From contig NZ_JAHLLW010000001.1 in assembly GCF_019426345.1 (NCBI RefSeq), positions 124,001-188,000 on the forward strand: DNA of 64,000 bases. The letters run 5' to 3'. The stretch comes from Marinomonas lutimaris. Its GTDB lineage: Bacteria; Pseudomonadota; Gammaproteobacteria; Pseudomonadales; Marinomonadaceae. The notes under the pieces were generated by a model, which saw only the letters and a program-made list of their open reading frames with translations, ran no database searches and was not told where the DNA came from. The translations under genes and the position numbers were made by a program. Positions 30,574-39,468 of the stretch are shown in pieces. How positions within the stretch are numbered: the stretch's first letter is position 1; every line of letters begins with the position of its first letter.

Positions 30574-31644
30574 ATGAAAATGAAAACACCAACAATCCCT
30601 TCTCACTATTTAGCCGTGCTTGCTGTTAGCACGGCTTTGCTGATCAGCTATGGATTGGATATTTGGCTTGGGTCCAATATTGCCGTTTTGCTGATTTTGC
30701 AGCTGGCGGTGGTGGTAGTCGCTTTATCCTGTCGTTCCCGATGGGTGTATGGCGTGGCGCTGTTTGAAGCGCTTTGCTTTAATTTCCTGTTTACCACGCC
30801 GCGTTATTCATTCGAGATGTTTAATGGCGATGACATGTTGAATTTACTGGTATTTCTGCTGGTGGCGGTAATCACCAGTAAGCTGGCAGAGTTATATCAA
30901 CATCAGCAAAACCAATTAAAACAAGAGCAACTTCGTAACAGTATTTTATTGTCAGTTTCTCATGATTTACGCACGCCGCTGGCGACTATTATCGGTACTT
31001 TGAGCACCTTAAAAGAATACATGGATAAGCTCTCTGAGCAGGAAAAGCAAGAGTTGCTAGACAGTGCCACCGTCGAAAGTCATCGTCTTCACCAATATAT
31101 AGAGAACCTACTGCAAGCGACAAAACTGCACCATGGCGTAGTTGTTCCAAAAGTGTCTGAGCAATCAGCCGTTGCCATTATTCATCTTGTTATGGACCGT
31201 TTTAGTCAGCAAAAGTCCCGTTTGATTCTACAAATAGACGATAAGCTGCCGCTGATTTCGGTGAGTGCGTCGCTTATTCAGCAGGCCATTTTTAACGTTA
31301 TCGATAATGCCTTGCGATATTCACCAATAGACAAAACTGTCACTATTTCGATAAAAAAACTGGATACAGATAACAAACATCCTCAGGTTGTTATTGATGT
31401 GCGAGATCAAGGGGTTGGTATCAGCTCTGCCGAGTCTGAAAGCATCTTTGAGCTGTTTTATTCGGTCGACTCTTTCAAGCGAAATGACAGCGGCACAGGT
31501 TTAGGTTTGGCGGTATCAAAAGGTATTATTGCGGCTCACCATGGTTCTATTCAATCTATTCCCGTTGAGCAAGGCTGCTTAATTCGTATCTGTTTGCCTG
31601 CGTGCATTGAACCGTCTCTTAACGAAAAAGGTAGTGAATCGTGA
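30574..31644 (+). CDS. KdpD-like sensor histidine kinase lacking the N-terminal KdpD and USP domains
   Basis: About 356 residues. Four closely spaced membrane helices at the N terminus resemble the KdpD transmembrane (DUF4118) module, including NFLFTTPRYSFEMFNGDDML. A histidine-kinase core follows: LLSVSHDLRTPLATIIGTLS (His phosphosite), NVIDNALRYSP, VRDQGVGI and SGTGLGLAVSKGIIAAHHGS. Full KdpD (about 890 residues) has an extra cytoplasmic N-terminal half that is absent here. The frame is open from 30469; ATG 30574 is chosen by domain fit and the ribosome site is weak. It overlaps the response regulator by 4 bp and precedes ktrA/ktrB-like genes. Confidence 0.85.
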   Translation: MKMKTPTIPSHYLAVLAVSTALLISYGLDIWLGSNIAVLLILQLAVVVVALSCRSRWVYGVALFEALCFNFLFTTPRYSFEMFNGDDMLNLLVFLLVAVITSKLAELYQHQQNQLKQEQLRNSILLSVSHDLRTPLATIIGTLSTLKEYMDKLSEQEKQELLDSATVESHRLHQYIENLLQATKLHHGVVVPKVSEQSAVAIIHLVMDRFSQQKSRLILQIDDKLPLISVSASLIQQAIFNVIDNALRYSPIDKTVTISIKKLDTDNKHPQVVIDVRDQGVGISSAESESIFELFYSVDSFKRNDSGTGLGLAVSKGIIAAHHGSIQSIPVEQGCLIRICLPACIEPSLNEKGSES

Positions 31645-32330
31645 CCTCTTATAAAATCTTGGTGGTCGATGATGAGCCTCAAATCCACACCTTCATTCGT
31701 ATTTCATTAGCTACAGAAGGTTTTGAGTATCTTGGTGCCGAATCCATCGCTGCTGCAAAACGTTTGATAGAACAAAATTCACCGCATTTGTTGATTTTGG
31801 ATTTAGGCTTACCAGACGGCGACGGCATGGATTTGGTCAACTATGTGCGAGCCATCAGCAACACGCCTATTTTGATTCTGACTGCTCGGGATGAAGAAGA
31901 TGAAAAGATTCGCCTGCTTGAAGCGGGCGCGAATGATTACCTGAGCAAACCCTTTGGCATTCGCGAATTAATTGTTCGAGTGAAAGTCTTGTTACGGGAT
32001 TTAGTGAATACCCACTCACCGGCAGATGTTCTAGAAACAGGTAATATTAAGTTAGAAATCAGTAGCAATCAGGTGTGGTTACAAGGTGCGCCCTTGGCGT
32101 TAACCAAGAAGGAATTTGCCTTTTTACGCATGTTGATGACCACGCCAGACAAACTGGTGATGCAAGAAGAGTTGCTGGCCAAAATTTGGGGTGTGACTCA
32201 TACCCGAGACTCGCACTACTTGCGAATTTTAGTTAGCCAGCTGCGAAAAAAGCTCAACGATAATGCCAATGATCAGCGTGTTATCAAAACGGAACCTGGT
32301 CTGGGTTATCGATTTTTATCTGATCGTTAA
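31641..32330 (+). CDS. KdpE-like response regulator (OmpR family)
   Basis: 229 residues. The receiver domain has VVDDEP, the phosphoacceptor Asp in LILDLGLPDGDG, ILTARDEE and LSKPFG with the conserved Lys. The C-terminal winged helix contains LTKKEFAFLRMLMTTPDKLV and the RDSHYLRILVSQLRKKLN segment close to KdpE. It starts with GTG inside the end of the kinase gene. It likely controls the adjacent potassium uptake genes in response to low K+ or osmotic stress, by inference from synteny. Confidence 0.9.
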   Translation: MTSYKILVVDDEPQIHTFIRISLATEGFEYLGAESIAAAKRLIEQNSPHLLILDLGLPDGDGMDLVNYVRAISNTPILILTARDEEDEKIRLLEAGANDYLSKPFGIRELIVRVKVLLRDLVNTHSPADVLETGNIKLEISSNQVWLQGAPLALTKKEFAFLRMLMTTPDKLVMQEELLAKIWGVTHTRDSHYLRILVSQLRKKLNDNANDQRVIKTEPGLGYRFLSDR

Positions 32331-32374
32331 ATTATCGAAAGACTCTTCAAAAATACGAACAAAAGGTAATCAAT

Positions 32375-33028
32375 ATGGCGCATTTTACAGTGATTGGTTT
32401 AGGGCGTTTTGGTGTTGCAGCCAGCATGGAGCTGATTTATTTAGGCCATACGGTAACGGGCGTAGATCGAGATTCGAAAATTGCTGAAAAGTACGTCGAT
32501 GACTTCACCCAAGTGATGATTTGTGATTCTACCGACGAAAACGCGCTAAAAGAGCTTGATCTGATCAACAGCGATGCTGTGCTGGTGGCTATTGGCGAAG
32601 ACATGGAATCTAGCCTGTTGTGCATCTTGGCACTGAAAAAGCTCGGTGTAAAAGAAATCTGGGTCAAAGCCAGTAGCCGCGCCCATCATACCATTGTCTC
32701 TAAACTAGGCGTGGCACGTATCATTCATCCAGAAGAAGAAATGGGTGTGCGAGTAGCGCAAGCACTGAATTACCCGATGGTGAACGATTATTTGTCTATT
32801 GGTCATGGTTTGTACGTGGTGGAGATTCATATCAAACCACAGTTAGACGGACGTCCTCTTGGTGATGTTCTGGACCCGGCAAAAGGAAAAGTCGATGCGG
32901 TGATGGTTAAACGTGAGCAAGAGACGTTTTTGCAGTTAGACAAAACCTTTGTTCTAAAAGAGAAAGATATCTTGTTGCTGTGTGGCCCTCGCAGTGAACT
33001 AAAACATATCGCACCAAGGCTGGCTTGA
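32375..33028 (+). CDS. KtrA/TrkA-type potassium channel regulatory subunit (RCK domain)
   Basis: 217 residues: an N-terminal nucleotide-binding RCK domain (VIGLGRFGVAASMELIYLGH with the GxGxxG motif, followed by VDRD for adenine-ribose contact) and a C-terminal TrkA_C domain near residues 140-215. One RCK unit, about half the size of TrkA, fits KtrA. It would form an octameric ring gating the KtrB-like pore in response to ATP/ADP. It lies 1 bp before the channel gene and 44 bp after the response regulator. Confidence 0.88.
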   Translation: MAHFTVIGLGRFGVAASMELIYLGHTVTGVDRDSKIAEKYVDDFTQVMICDSTDENALKELDLINSDAVLVAIGEDMESSLLCILALKKLGVKEIWVKASSRAHHTIVSKLGVARIIHPEEEMGVRVAQALNYPMVNDYLSIGHGLYVVEIHIKPQLDGRPLGDVLDPAKGKVDAVMVKREQETFLQLDKTFVLKEKDILLLCGPRSELKHIAPRLA

Positions 33029-33029
33029 G

Positions 33030-34397
33030 ATGGTGAATTGGGATCCTGCGGTTACCGCCATAGAGCGTCATCCAAAAGCGGCGAAAAAAATCATGGCGGC
33101 GCCACCTTTGATTTTATGTGGTGGTTTTTTACTGCTGATTATTATCGGTACCTTACTGCTTAAATTACCGATTGCCACCACACAACCGATTTCCTGGCTA
33201 CACAGCGTCTTTACCGCTACGTCTGCCGTCACAGTGACGGGCTTAGTGGTAGAAGACACGGGAACGGCCTTTACCATGTTTGGACAAGTCGTGATTGCGA
33301 TTTTGATCCAATGCGGCGGCCTTGGCTTAATGACCTTCGCTATCGTCACTCTCGTCGCGTTAGGCGGCCGTATTGGTTTTTTGCAGCGTACGGTAGCCAT
33401 TGAAGCATTTAATCAAACAGACGCCTCCACCATCGTTTCTACGGCGAAGTCTGTATTACTGTTTTCCTTGATTGTCGAAGTCATCGGTATGTTGATTCTT
33501 GCGCTGCATTGGAGTGATTCCTTGGGATGGAAAACCAGTTTATTCCATGGTTTCTTTTACACTATCAGCGCCTTTAATAACGCTGGTTTTGCGCTCTCCT
33601 CAGCGAGCTTAATGCCCTACGTGGCTGACCCTATCGTGAATTTTACTATTAGCGGTTTGTTCATCATTGGTGGTTTGGGTTTTTCTGTATGGATTGATCT
33701 GATGAAAAATCGCCGCTGGGCGAGACTTTCTTCTTACAGCAAAATGATGATTACCGGCACGATTGTTATCAATTTTGTCGCCCTGCTTGCCATCTATTTT
33801 ATTGAATACAGCAATCCGAATACTCTTGGTCCATTGAGCGAAACGGGCAAGTGGCTGGCGTCTTGGTTTCAAGCGGTCACCCCGCGCACAGCGGGTTTTA
33901 ATACTCTTGCCATTGAAGAACTAAGAGACGCGACGACGTCACTGATGTTGGTGCTGATGTTCATTGGTGGTGGGTCCTTGAGTACCGCCAGCGGCATCAA
34001 AGTCGTGACTTTTATGTTGTTGGTCTTAGCAACCTACGCTTACCTGCGCCGTGATGAAGAAGTAAACGTTTTTAAGCGCGAGATTCCTAAGGAAGTAATC
34101 AGTAAAGCTCTGGCCTTGAGCATGATTTCCATCGGTGTCACTTGGTTGGCTATATTCGTATTACTGGTGAGTGAAAAGCACGCACAGATGATCGACGTTG
34201 TCTTCGAAGCCGTATCGGCACTGGGCACGGTTGGCCTTTCTCGTGGTTTGACCGGATCATTGAGTAACACAGGAGAAGGCATCATTATCTTCTTGATGTT
34301 CATCGGCCGCCTTGGGCCACTGACGCTCGCCTACTTCCTCGCCAGCCCAAGAAGCAAAAAAGTCCGCTATCCGAAAGTCAAAATGACCGTGGGCTGA
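33030..34397 (+). CDS. KtrB/TrkH-type potassium uptake channel
   Basis: 455 residues with four membrane-pore-membrane repeats. The four selectivity-loop glycines are visible in SAVTVTGLVVEDTG, SAFNNAGFALSS, TPRTAGFNTLAI and SALGTVGLSRGL. Size and the partner gene suit the KtrB subgroup of the SKT superfamily. It imports K+ across the inner membrane, often with Na+ dependence. A 12-bp stem terminator follows. It begins 1 bp after the KtrA-like gene. Confidence 0.9.
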   Translation: MVNWDPAVTAIERHPKAAKKIMAAPPLILCGGFLLLIIIGTLLLKLPIATTQPISWLHSVFTATSAVTVTGLVVEDTGTAFTMFGQVVIAILIQCGGLGLMTFAIVTLVALGGRIGFLQRTVAIEAFNQTDASTIVSTAKSVLLFSLIVEVIGMLILALHWSDSLGWKTSLFHGFFYTISAFNNAGFALSSASLMPYVADPIVNFTISGLFIIGGLGFSVWIDLMKNRRWARLSSYSKMMITGTIVINFVALLAIYFIEYSNPNTLGPLSETGKWLASWFQAVTPRTAGFNTLAIEELRDATTSLMLVLMFIGGGSLSTASGIKVVTFMLLVLATYAYLRRDEEVNVFKREIPKEVISKALALSMISIGVTWLAIFVLLVSEKHAQMIDVVFEAVSALGTVGLSRGLTGSLSNTGEGIIIFLMFIGRLGPLTLAYFLASPRSKKVRYPKVKMTVG

Positions 34398-34406
34398 AGA
34401 TTTTCC

Positions 34407-34436
34407 GAGCTCTAAACCTTTAATGGTTTAGAGCTC
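34407..34436 (+). terminator. Terminator after the KtrB-like gene
   Basis: Perfect 12-bp stem GAGCTCTAAACC / GGTTTAGAGCTC with a TTTAAT loop, followed by AAATAC and a T-rich run. It ends the ktr transcript just before the mnmE-like fragment. Confidence 0.9.
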
Positions 34437-34457
34437 AAATACTTTTTTACTTTTTTA

Positions 34458-34583
34458 TCATTTCCCTATACAAAATGAGCCAAAGATACGGCCTAGCAGG
34501 TCATCGCTTGTAAAAGCGCCAGTGATTTCGCTGAGGGCTTCTTTGAGATCTTCGGCTAGTAACTTTCCTGCTCCGTAGCCGTG
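34458..34583 (-). pseudogene. Displaced 3' end of mnmE (second copy)
   Basis: Read on the minus strand this 126-bp stretch encodes the last 41 residues of MnmE in frame, from [16 protein letters not shown] to SFCIGK and a TGA stop. Compared with the genuine mnmE end at 35780-35914 it lacks a 9-bp in-frame segment and differs at roughly ten positions by hand alignment. Almost all differences are synonymous; the clear exception is Lys for Glu. It sits 1.3 kb from the intact gene, on the far side of the abi gene. The pattern suggests a functional mnmE 3' end from a different lineage, or the original end displaced by an insertion. Confidence 0.92.
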
Positions 34584-34606
34584 AATTTTTTATCTATCAC
34601 ACCTTC

Positions 34607-35530
34607 TTAGATCCACAGAGGACGGTTTTCCCAATCAGCGGGAAAACCCATTTTTGCCGGGTCTATGGCATGCGTATTGATTAAGTTTTTGAGTCTCGTT
34701 TTCCAGTGATGCCCAGGGGCTATTATATCCATGAGATATAGCATTATTGTCAACGTGTTGTAGAGCTTTTTTAAGTTCCTATCGTTGTGAGGCAAGCGCA
34801 AAATGCTATTAATCAAATTGTTCGGACCGACTGTTGGTAACTTCATTTGCTTAGGAAAAACGCGATTCCATAGCCTCGCATGATGGGCAGCTTTGTTTCT
34901 CACTAATGATAAGTGTTCGCAAAACGAAGTCATTACTGTTTCATTGAGATTGTAAACCTGACAGATCGCTTTGCGGTCTTGTCTCTCATTGATATTGGAA
35001 AACCATTTGGATAATTGCCCCATAGTCATCAGCTCAACTACGGCCCATATGGGAGGTAATGTCTCCTGATACTTAGTTGTTAGATGGCGAATAAAGTCTT
35101 CATCGCTTTGATGTACATCTTTTTTCAACTTGTTTAACCCATCTTGATGTCTTCCCGTATTGTGAAATATTGAGGGGTCAAGATGCGGGTGCGCTGTATT
35201 ATGACGGTGACTTAAGTGATAAGCCATTTGCGTTCTTAATGAGACTTCGATTTTTTCGATAGCATCTAGAAGCAGTAAGCGTAACTCTCGATCAAAAATA
35301 TAGAGGTTTAGTACATCATCGAACGTTGTACCGGGAGCAACCTGATGAGTCGTGTGATTTGTCTCGAAGGGTAAGCAGTAAGCTGATAGCCGATAATAAT
35401 TTAGCTGTGAAAGATAAAATTCAGCTTTCGATTGATCTGGAATATCCAAACCATGAGATTGCAGTATCTGAACTTGTTCAGCAAACGTCTTAGGCGGCTT
35501 AGTAAAAAGGATTTTGTTCTGGGTAGTCAT
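34607..35530 (-). CDS. Abi_2-family (AbiD/AbiF-like) abortive-infection protein
   Basis: 307 residues with the Abi_2 layout: an N-terminal [20 protein letters not shown] segment, [31 protein letters not shown] and [17 protein letters not shown]. Near the C terminus comes [13 protein letters not shown], which fits the HEPN ribonuclease motif Rx4-6H (Arg211, His216). Members of this family stop phage growth, probably by cutting RNA when triggered; the trigger here is unknown. A candidate promoter and a hairpin leader precede it. It is enclosed by two copies of the mnmE 3' end, so it is likely an acquired defence module. No antitoxin protein gene is adjacent. Confidence 0.85.
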   Translation of the reverse strand: MTTQNKILFTKPPKTFAEQVQILQSHGLDIPDQSKAEFYLSQLNYYRLSAYCLPFETNHTTHQVAPGTTFDDVLNLYIFDRELRLLLLDAIEKIEVSLRTQMAYHLSHRHNTAHPHLDPSIFHNTGRHQDGLNKLKKDVHQSDEDFIRHLTTKYQETLPPIWAVVELMTMGQLSKWFSNINERQDRKAICQVYNLNETVMTSFCEHLSLVRNKAAHHARLWNRVFPKQMKLPTVGPNNLINSILRLPHNDRNLKKLYNTLTIMLYLMDIIAPGHHWKTRLKNLINTHAIDPAKMGFPADWENRPLWI

Positions 35531-35602
35531 TTTTCATTCCCCCAGAAACAAGTAACCCCTCGCAGGGCGCTGATCTTACGGGTAGCGGGAGGGGTGTTGT
35601 TA
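35531..35602 (-). ncRNA. Candidate structured leader RNA of the abi gene
   Basis: On the minus strand, from a predicted start near 35602 to the abi ATG, the leader contains ACCCCTC (35595-35589) pairing with GAGGGGT (35561-35555). Inside it lies an inner hairpin CGCT/AGCG (35587-35584 with 35571-35568). The inner loop carries ACCCG, and a GGGGG at 35543-35539, which overlaps the abi ribosome binding site, could pair with it as a pseudoknot. RNAs next to abiF genes have been described as a conserved motif (abiF RNA). Whether this is one needs a covariance search. A regulatory or antitoxin role is inference. Confidence 0.5.
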
Positions 35603-35608
35603 GAATTA

Positions 35609-35636
35609 ATTATAGCGACAAATATACTTGTTGCAA
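35609..35636 (-). promoter_or_regulatory. Promoter of the abi gene
   Basis: On the minus strand TTGCAA (35631-35636) and TATAAT (35609-35614) are 16 bp apart. The predicted start, about 7 bp downstream of the -10, falls just before the outer stem of the leader hairpin, so the RNA would begin with the folded element. Confidence 0.65.
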
Positions 35637-35779
35637 TGTATTTGTTTAAGATAGCTAAACAACTAGAAAACCAAACATTAATCCAATCCATTGAATTTAA
35701 AAACATTTATTGTCGCCTTAATTACAGTTAATTGGCATTTAAACCTGCCATTTTCAACCTTTCTACCAAGTTGCGTATT

Positions 35780-35914
35780 CTACTTCCCAATACAAAACGA
35801 GCCAAAAATGCGGCCTAGCAGGTCATCGCTTGTAAAAGCGCCGGTGATTTCGCTAAGCGCTTGTTGGGCTTCTTTGAGATCTTCGGCGAGTAACTCTCCT
35901 GCGCCGTAGCCGTG
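35780..35914 (-). repeat. Right-hand copy of the mnmE 3'-end direct repeat
   Basis: The last 45 codons of intact mnmE, homologous in direct orientation to 34458-34583. The terminal TTTTGTATTGGGAAGTAG (minus strand) encodes FCIGK and stop, and it corresponds to the region that SGI1-type islands use as attachment site in trmE/mnmE. The left copy ends TTTTGTATAGGGAAATGA. The two copies bracket a 1.3-kb segment holding only the abi gene and its control region. Confidence 0.8.
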
Positions 35915-37159
35915 TAGTTGCTCGTTACCAGCGTCTAAGAAACGGTTGGCTTTGTTGAGCGCTTCTATGTGTCGACGACGAGCGATAAAGCCCCCTTCAG
36001 TGGTGCTGTCGAAGCCCATGACGGCTTTTAGGTGTTCAGTTAAACAGGAAACGCCCTCGCCTGTTTTTGCCGATAGAGAGACAACAGAGACGCCTGAGAC
36101 CATTTCTATACCTGTGCCTTCTTTGGTTAAGTCGACTTTATTGCGTACTAAGGTAAGGTGTTTGGTGTTGCCCAGTTTTTCCATGAATTCTGGCCAGATT
36201 TCGCTTGGGTCTTTGGAATCAATGGATTGGCTGTCGACCATCATGAGAATGCGATCGGCTTTGCTGATTTCATCCCAGGCGCGCTGAATACCAATGCGCT
36301 CTACTTCGTCTGGGCTGTCACGCAAGCCTGCTGTATCGATAATGTGCAGCGGCATGCCATCAAGGTGGATATGCTCGCGTAAGACGTCTCGTGTCGTGCC
36401 TTCTATGTTGGTGACAATGGCGGATTCTTTGCCAGACAAGGCGTTTAACAAGCTGGATTTACCGGCATTCGGACGCCCTGCTATCACCACATTCATGCCT
36501 TCGCGGATCAAAGCGCCTTGGTTCGCTTCTTTCAGGACTTCTGCCAGTTTCGTTTGAATGCCAGCCAGCTCCGCTGCGACTTTGCCGTCACCGATGAAGT
36601 CGATTTCTTCTTCTGGGAAATCAATCGCGGCTTCTACGTAAATACGCAGATGAATTAAGGCTTCGACCAATTCGTCTACGCGTTTTGAAAAAGCACCTTG
36701 CAAGGAACGTAAGGCGCATTTAGCCGCTTGTTCTGAGGTACTGTCGATTAAGTCGGCAATGGCTTCCGCTTGGGTTAAGTCCATTTTGTCATTCATAAAA
36801 GCGCGTTCAGAGAATTCGCCCGGACGAGCTAAACGGGCGCCAAGTGCCACACAGTGACTCAGCAGCATGTCCATAATCACTGGGCCGCCATGGCCTTGTA
36901 GTTCGAAGACGTCTTCGCCAGTGAAGGAGTTCGGGCCTGGAAAATATAAGGCGATGCCTTCATCAAGCTGTTCTTGATCCGTCGTTTTGAAAGGCACGTA
37001 ATGGGCATAACGTGGTTTAGGTTCAAAGCCTACTATTTGCTTGGCGATGGCAAGACTTTTTGGACCAGATAAACGAATGATCCCTACGCCACCTCGGCCA
37101 GGAGCGGTGGCTTGTGCGGCAATCGTGTCTTGGTCTGTGGCGTATTGGAAATCGGTCAT
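35780..37159 (-). CDS. mnmE: tRNA modification GTPase MnmE
   Basis: 459 residues (E. coli 454). The N terminus [20 protein letters not shown] is the tetrahydrofolate-binding domain. The G domain shows [16 protein letters not shown] near residue 230, [16 protein letters not shown] and RNKVDL. The C terminus is the catalytic FCIGK. With MnmG it forms the cmnm5U34 complex. The frame is open up to 37411 but overlaps yidC; ATG 37159 gives the family start. Unusually it is separated from mnmG by 15 kb of accessory genes, and its 3' end is duplicated next to an abi gene. Confidence 0.96.
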   Translation of the reverse strand: MTDFQYATDQDTIAAQATAPGRGGVGIIRLSGPKSLAIAKQIVGFEPKPRYAHYVPFKTTDQEQLDEGIALYFPGPNSFTGEDVFELQGHGGPVIMDMLLSHCVALGARLARPGEFSERAFMNDKMDLTQAEAIADLIDSTSEQAAKCALRSLQGAFSKRVDELVEALIHLRIYVEAAIDFPEEEIDFIGDGKVAAELAGIQTKLAEVLKEANQGALIREGMNVVIAGRPNAGKSSLLNALSGKESAIVTNIEGTTRDVLREHIHLDGMPLHIIDTAGLRDSPDEVERIGIQRAWDEISKADRILMMVDSQSIDSKDPSEIWPEFMEKLGNTKHLTLVRNKVDLTKEGTGIEMVSGVSVVSLSAKTGEGVSCLTEHLKAVMGFDSTTEGGFIARRRHIEALNKANRFLDAGNEQLHGYGAGELLAEDLKEAQQALSEITGAFTSDDLLGRIFGSFCIGK

Positions 37160-37256
37160 AATCAAACTCTGTGCGGTAAAAGGAAATAAATAGAGGTTAT
37201 TACTTTTGTTTGTTAGCCATTGTCCGTTAGCAAGACATGCATGGCAATCTAAACGT

Positions 37257-37286
37257 AAAAAAGGCTTCCCAATGGGAAGCCTTTTT
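37257..37286. terminator. Terminator between yidC and mnmE
   Basis: GGCTTCCC and GGGAAGCC pair around AAT, flanked by A and T runs. On the minus strand it ends the rpmH-rnpA-yidC transcript, so mnmE needs its own promoter in the ~100 bp that follow. Confidence 0.9.
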
Positions 37287-37311
37287 AATCGAAACCTAAA
37301 CCTATTTGGTA

Positions 37312-38976
37312 TCAGACTTCTTTTTCGATGCGTTTTGTAATCACATACTGTTGCAATATGGATAAGGTGTTGTTCGTTACCCAATATAGAACTAGACCTG
37401 CAGGGAACCACAAGAAGAAGATGGAGAATGCCACAGGCATGATCTTCATGATTCGAGCTTGCATTGGATCTGGAGGCGTTGGGTTAAGTGATTGCTGAAC
37501 AAACATACTGATACCCATCAAAATTGGCAGTATGAAGTACGGATCCATTACTGATAAATCGTGAATCCATAGGAAGAATGGCGCATGACGCAATTCAACG
37601 GATTCCATCAATACCCAATACAAAGAAAGGAATACTGGCATTTGAACCAAGATAGGCAAACAACCACCTAATGGGTTGATTTTCTCTTTCTTGTAAAGTG
37701 CCATCATTTCCTGCGACATCTTCTGACGGTCGTCACCATACTTTTCTTTCAGCTTGGCAATTTCAGGTCCGAATTTACGCATTTTCGCCATTGAACGGTA
37801 GCTTGCCGCTGATAACTTGAAGAAAACAGCTTTTACACAAACTACGATCAAGATAATCGCAATACCCCAGTTGATAACGAAAGACTGGATCAGTGTTAGC
37901 AACCAGAAAAGAGGTTTAGCTAACCACCATAACCAGCCGTAATCAACGGTTAGGTCTAGGTTTTCGGCTGTGCTTTCTAGGTGATCTTGTAGTTTTGGAC
38001 CAACATAGAAAGTAGAGCTTAATGTACCTTGTTTACCTGGTGCAATTTCCACTGGCGTACCAGTGAAACCAACGATATTAAAGTCACCATTGGTACGAGC
38101 TTGCAAGGTTACTTTTTGGCCTTGTTCTGGAATCCAAGCAGAAACGAAGTAATGCTGAAGTACCGCAACCCAACCTTTGGTAGTGGTTGTTTTAACAGGC
38201 TCTTCTTTCATGTCAGAGAAAGAAACCTTGCTGTATTTCGTTTGTTCATCAGAAATCGCGCCACCTAGATAAGGCTGTAGGCCCATACTAGTTGCTTTGC
38301 TTGGATCTGGCGTGTTGTCACGTTTGATCTGAGCAAAAAGATTGCCGCGCCAAGTGCTTGATGATGTGTTGTCCACTGTGATCAATTGGCGAATACGGTA
38401 TTTACCTTTCATAAAGCGGAAGGTTTTTGTGTATTTCACGCCTTTGGCATCGGTGTAGTACAGATTCACATCAAGCGAGTCTTCACCATCTGCTAGGGTG
38501 TAAGCCGTTTTTTCAGATTGGTAAACTGGACGACCTTCAGGAGAAGCGTCTGGACCATTTTGACCAACTAAACCACTTTGAGTCACATAAGTGCGCTCGC
38601 TGCCGTCTTCTAGGATGACAAATGGATCTGGCTTGCCTAATTCTTTTTTGTATTGGAGAAGAGCTGCTTCAACTAAGTCACCACCGACAGGATTGATCGC
38701 AACACGAAGGGTATCGGTTGTTACTTCAATCAATTTTCCTGGTGCGATTTTTGTCACACTTTGCGGAATTTCGGCATTGGCTTCGGTTGTGCTTTGAGTT
38801 GCCGTAGGCAAATCATCGCTCATTTGAGAGTTTGTCTCAGATTGAGACTGTGTGCTTTGAGCTACGCTCTGAGTGGACTGAGGACCATAATCTTGGCTCC
38901 ACTGTAAAAACAGTAGGTAGCCACTGATAAAAAGCGCACCCCATAAAAAGTAACGTCTGAAATCCATGGTATTCAA
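37312..38976 (-). CDS. yidC: Membrane protein insertase YidC
   Basis: 554 residues. An N-terminal membrane anchor ([18 protein letters not shown]) precedes a Gln/Ser/Thr-rich linker, a large periplasmic domain and the C-terminal insertase core starting near residue 350. The core includes [20 protein letters not shown] and [20 protein letters not shown]. Length fits Gram-negative YidC (E. coli 548). It inserts membrane proteins, including Fo subunits, alone or with Sec. It lies 85 bp downstream of rnpA, with no room for yidD, which commonly sits between them. Confidence 0.96.
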   Translation of the reverse strand: MNTMDFRRYFLWGALFISGYLLFLQWSQDYGPQSTQSVAQSTQSQSETNSQMSDDLPTATQSTTEANAEIPQSVTKIAPGKLIEVTTDTLRVAINPVGGDLVEAALLQYKKELGKPDPFVILEDGSERTYVTQSGLVGQNGPDASPEGRPVYQSEKTAYTLADGEDSLDVNLYYTDAKGVKYTKTFRFMKGKYRIRQLITVDNTSSSTWRGNLFAQIKRDNTPDPSKATSMGLQPYLGGAISDEQTKYSKVSFSDMKEEPVKTTTTKGWVAVLQHYFVSAWIPEQGQKVTLQARTNGDFNIVGFTGTPVEIAPGKQGTLSSTFYVGPKLQDHLESTAENLDLTVDYGWLWWLAKPLFWLLTLIQSFVINWGIAIILIVVCVKAVFFKLSAASYRSMAKMRKFGPEIAKLKEKYGDDRQKMSQEMMALYKKEKINPLGGCLPILVQMPVFLSLYWVLMESVELRHAPFFLWIHDLSVMDPYFILPILMGISMFVQQSLNPTPPDPMQARIMKIMPVAFSIFFLWFPAGLVLYWVTNNTLSILQQYVITKRIEKEV

Positions 38977-39061
38977 CTAATTTGTTTGGTTGGACAATAG
39001 GTTCACAGAACCCTTATAAAAATCACGCGCTATTAAACCAGCCTTTGGCAGTTTTTTCAGC

Positions 39062-39460
39062 CTATTTCTGTCTAGATTGGTCGCGTTTTTTATTTTGAGC
39101 GGGTTTTAGGGCTTTTTTTGCCAACTGATCCCATGCTTTATCGATTCGGTTGTGCAAATCGGCGTTTTCTAGCTCCTTAATACCTTGTCTCGCTAAGAAG
39201 ACGATATCTAGACCAGAAAGAGGGATTTTGTGGTGACGAAAGGAATCACGTACCAAACGTTTGATACGATTCCTGCCTACCGCGCGTTTATCCGTTTTCT
39301 TAGACACAATAAGACCCAACCGAGTTTGGTCATCATCTCGTTTTCGTGCCAATAAAAGGAATTCGCCTGCGAAGACTTTGGAGGAGGTGTCGTTAAAGAC
39401 AGATTGATAATCCCCGGCATTCAGAAGTCTGACATGCCGAGGAAAACAATATTCGGTCAT
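39062..39460 (-). CDS. rnpA: Ribonuclease P protein component
   Basis: 132 residues, basic. It has FPRHVRLLNAGDYQSVF at the N terminus and the RNR signature in KKTDKRAVGRNRIKRLVRDSFR near residue 75-95. It assists the RNase P RNA in maturing tRNA 5' ends. It follows rpmH by 8 bp, the conserved arrangement. The C-terminal tail is Lys/Arg/Gln-rich and longer than the folded core. Confidence 0.95.
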   Translation of the reverse strand: MTEYCFPRHVRLLNAGDYQSVFNDTSSKVFAGEFLLLARKRDDDQTRLGLIVSKKTDKRAVGRNRIKRLVRDSFRHHKIPLSGLDIVFLARQGIKELENADLHNRIDKAWDQLAKKALKPAQNKKRDQSRQK

Positions 39461-39468
39461 CAGCGTAC

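Noticed and set aside
37160..37411. Long N-terminal extension of the mnmE frame overlapping yidC
   Set aside because: MnmE homologues start at the [10 protein letters not shown] equivalent (37159), and the extension crosses a clear terminator and the yidC 3' end.
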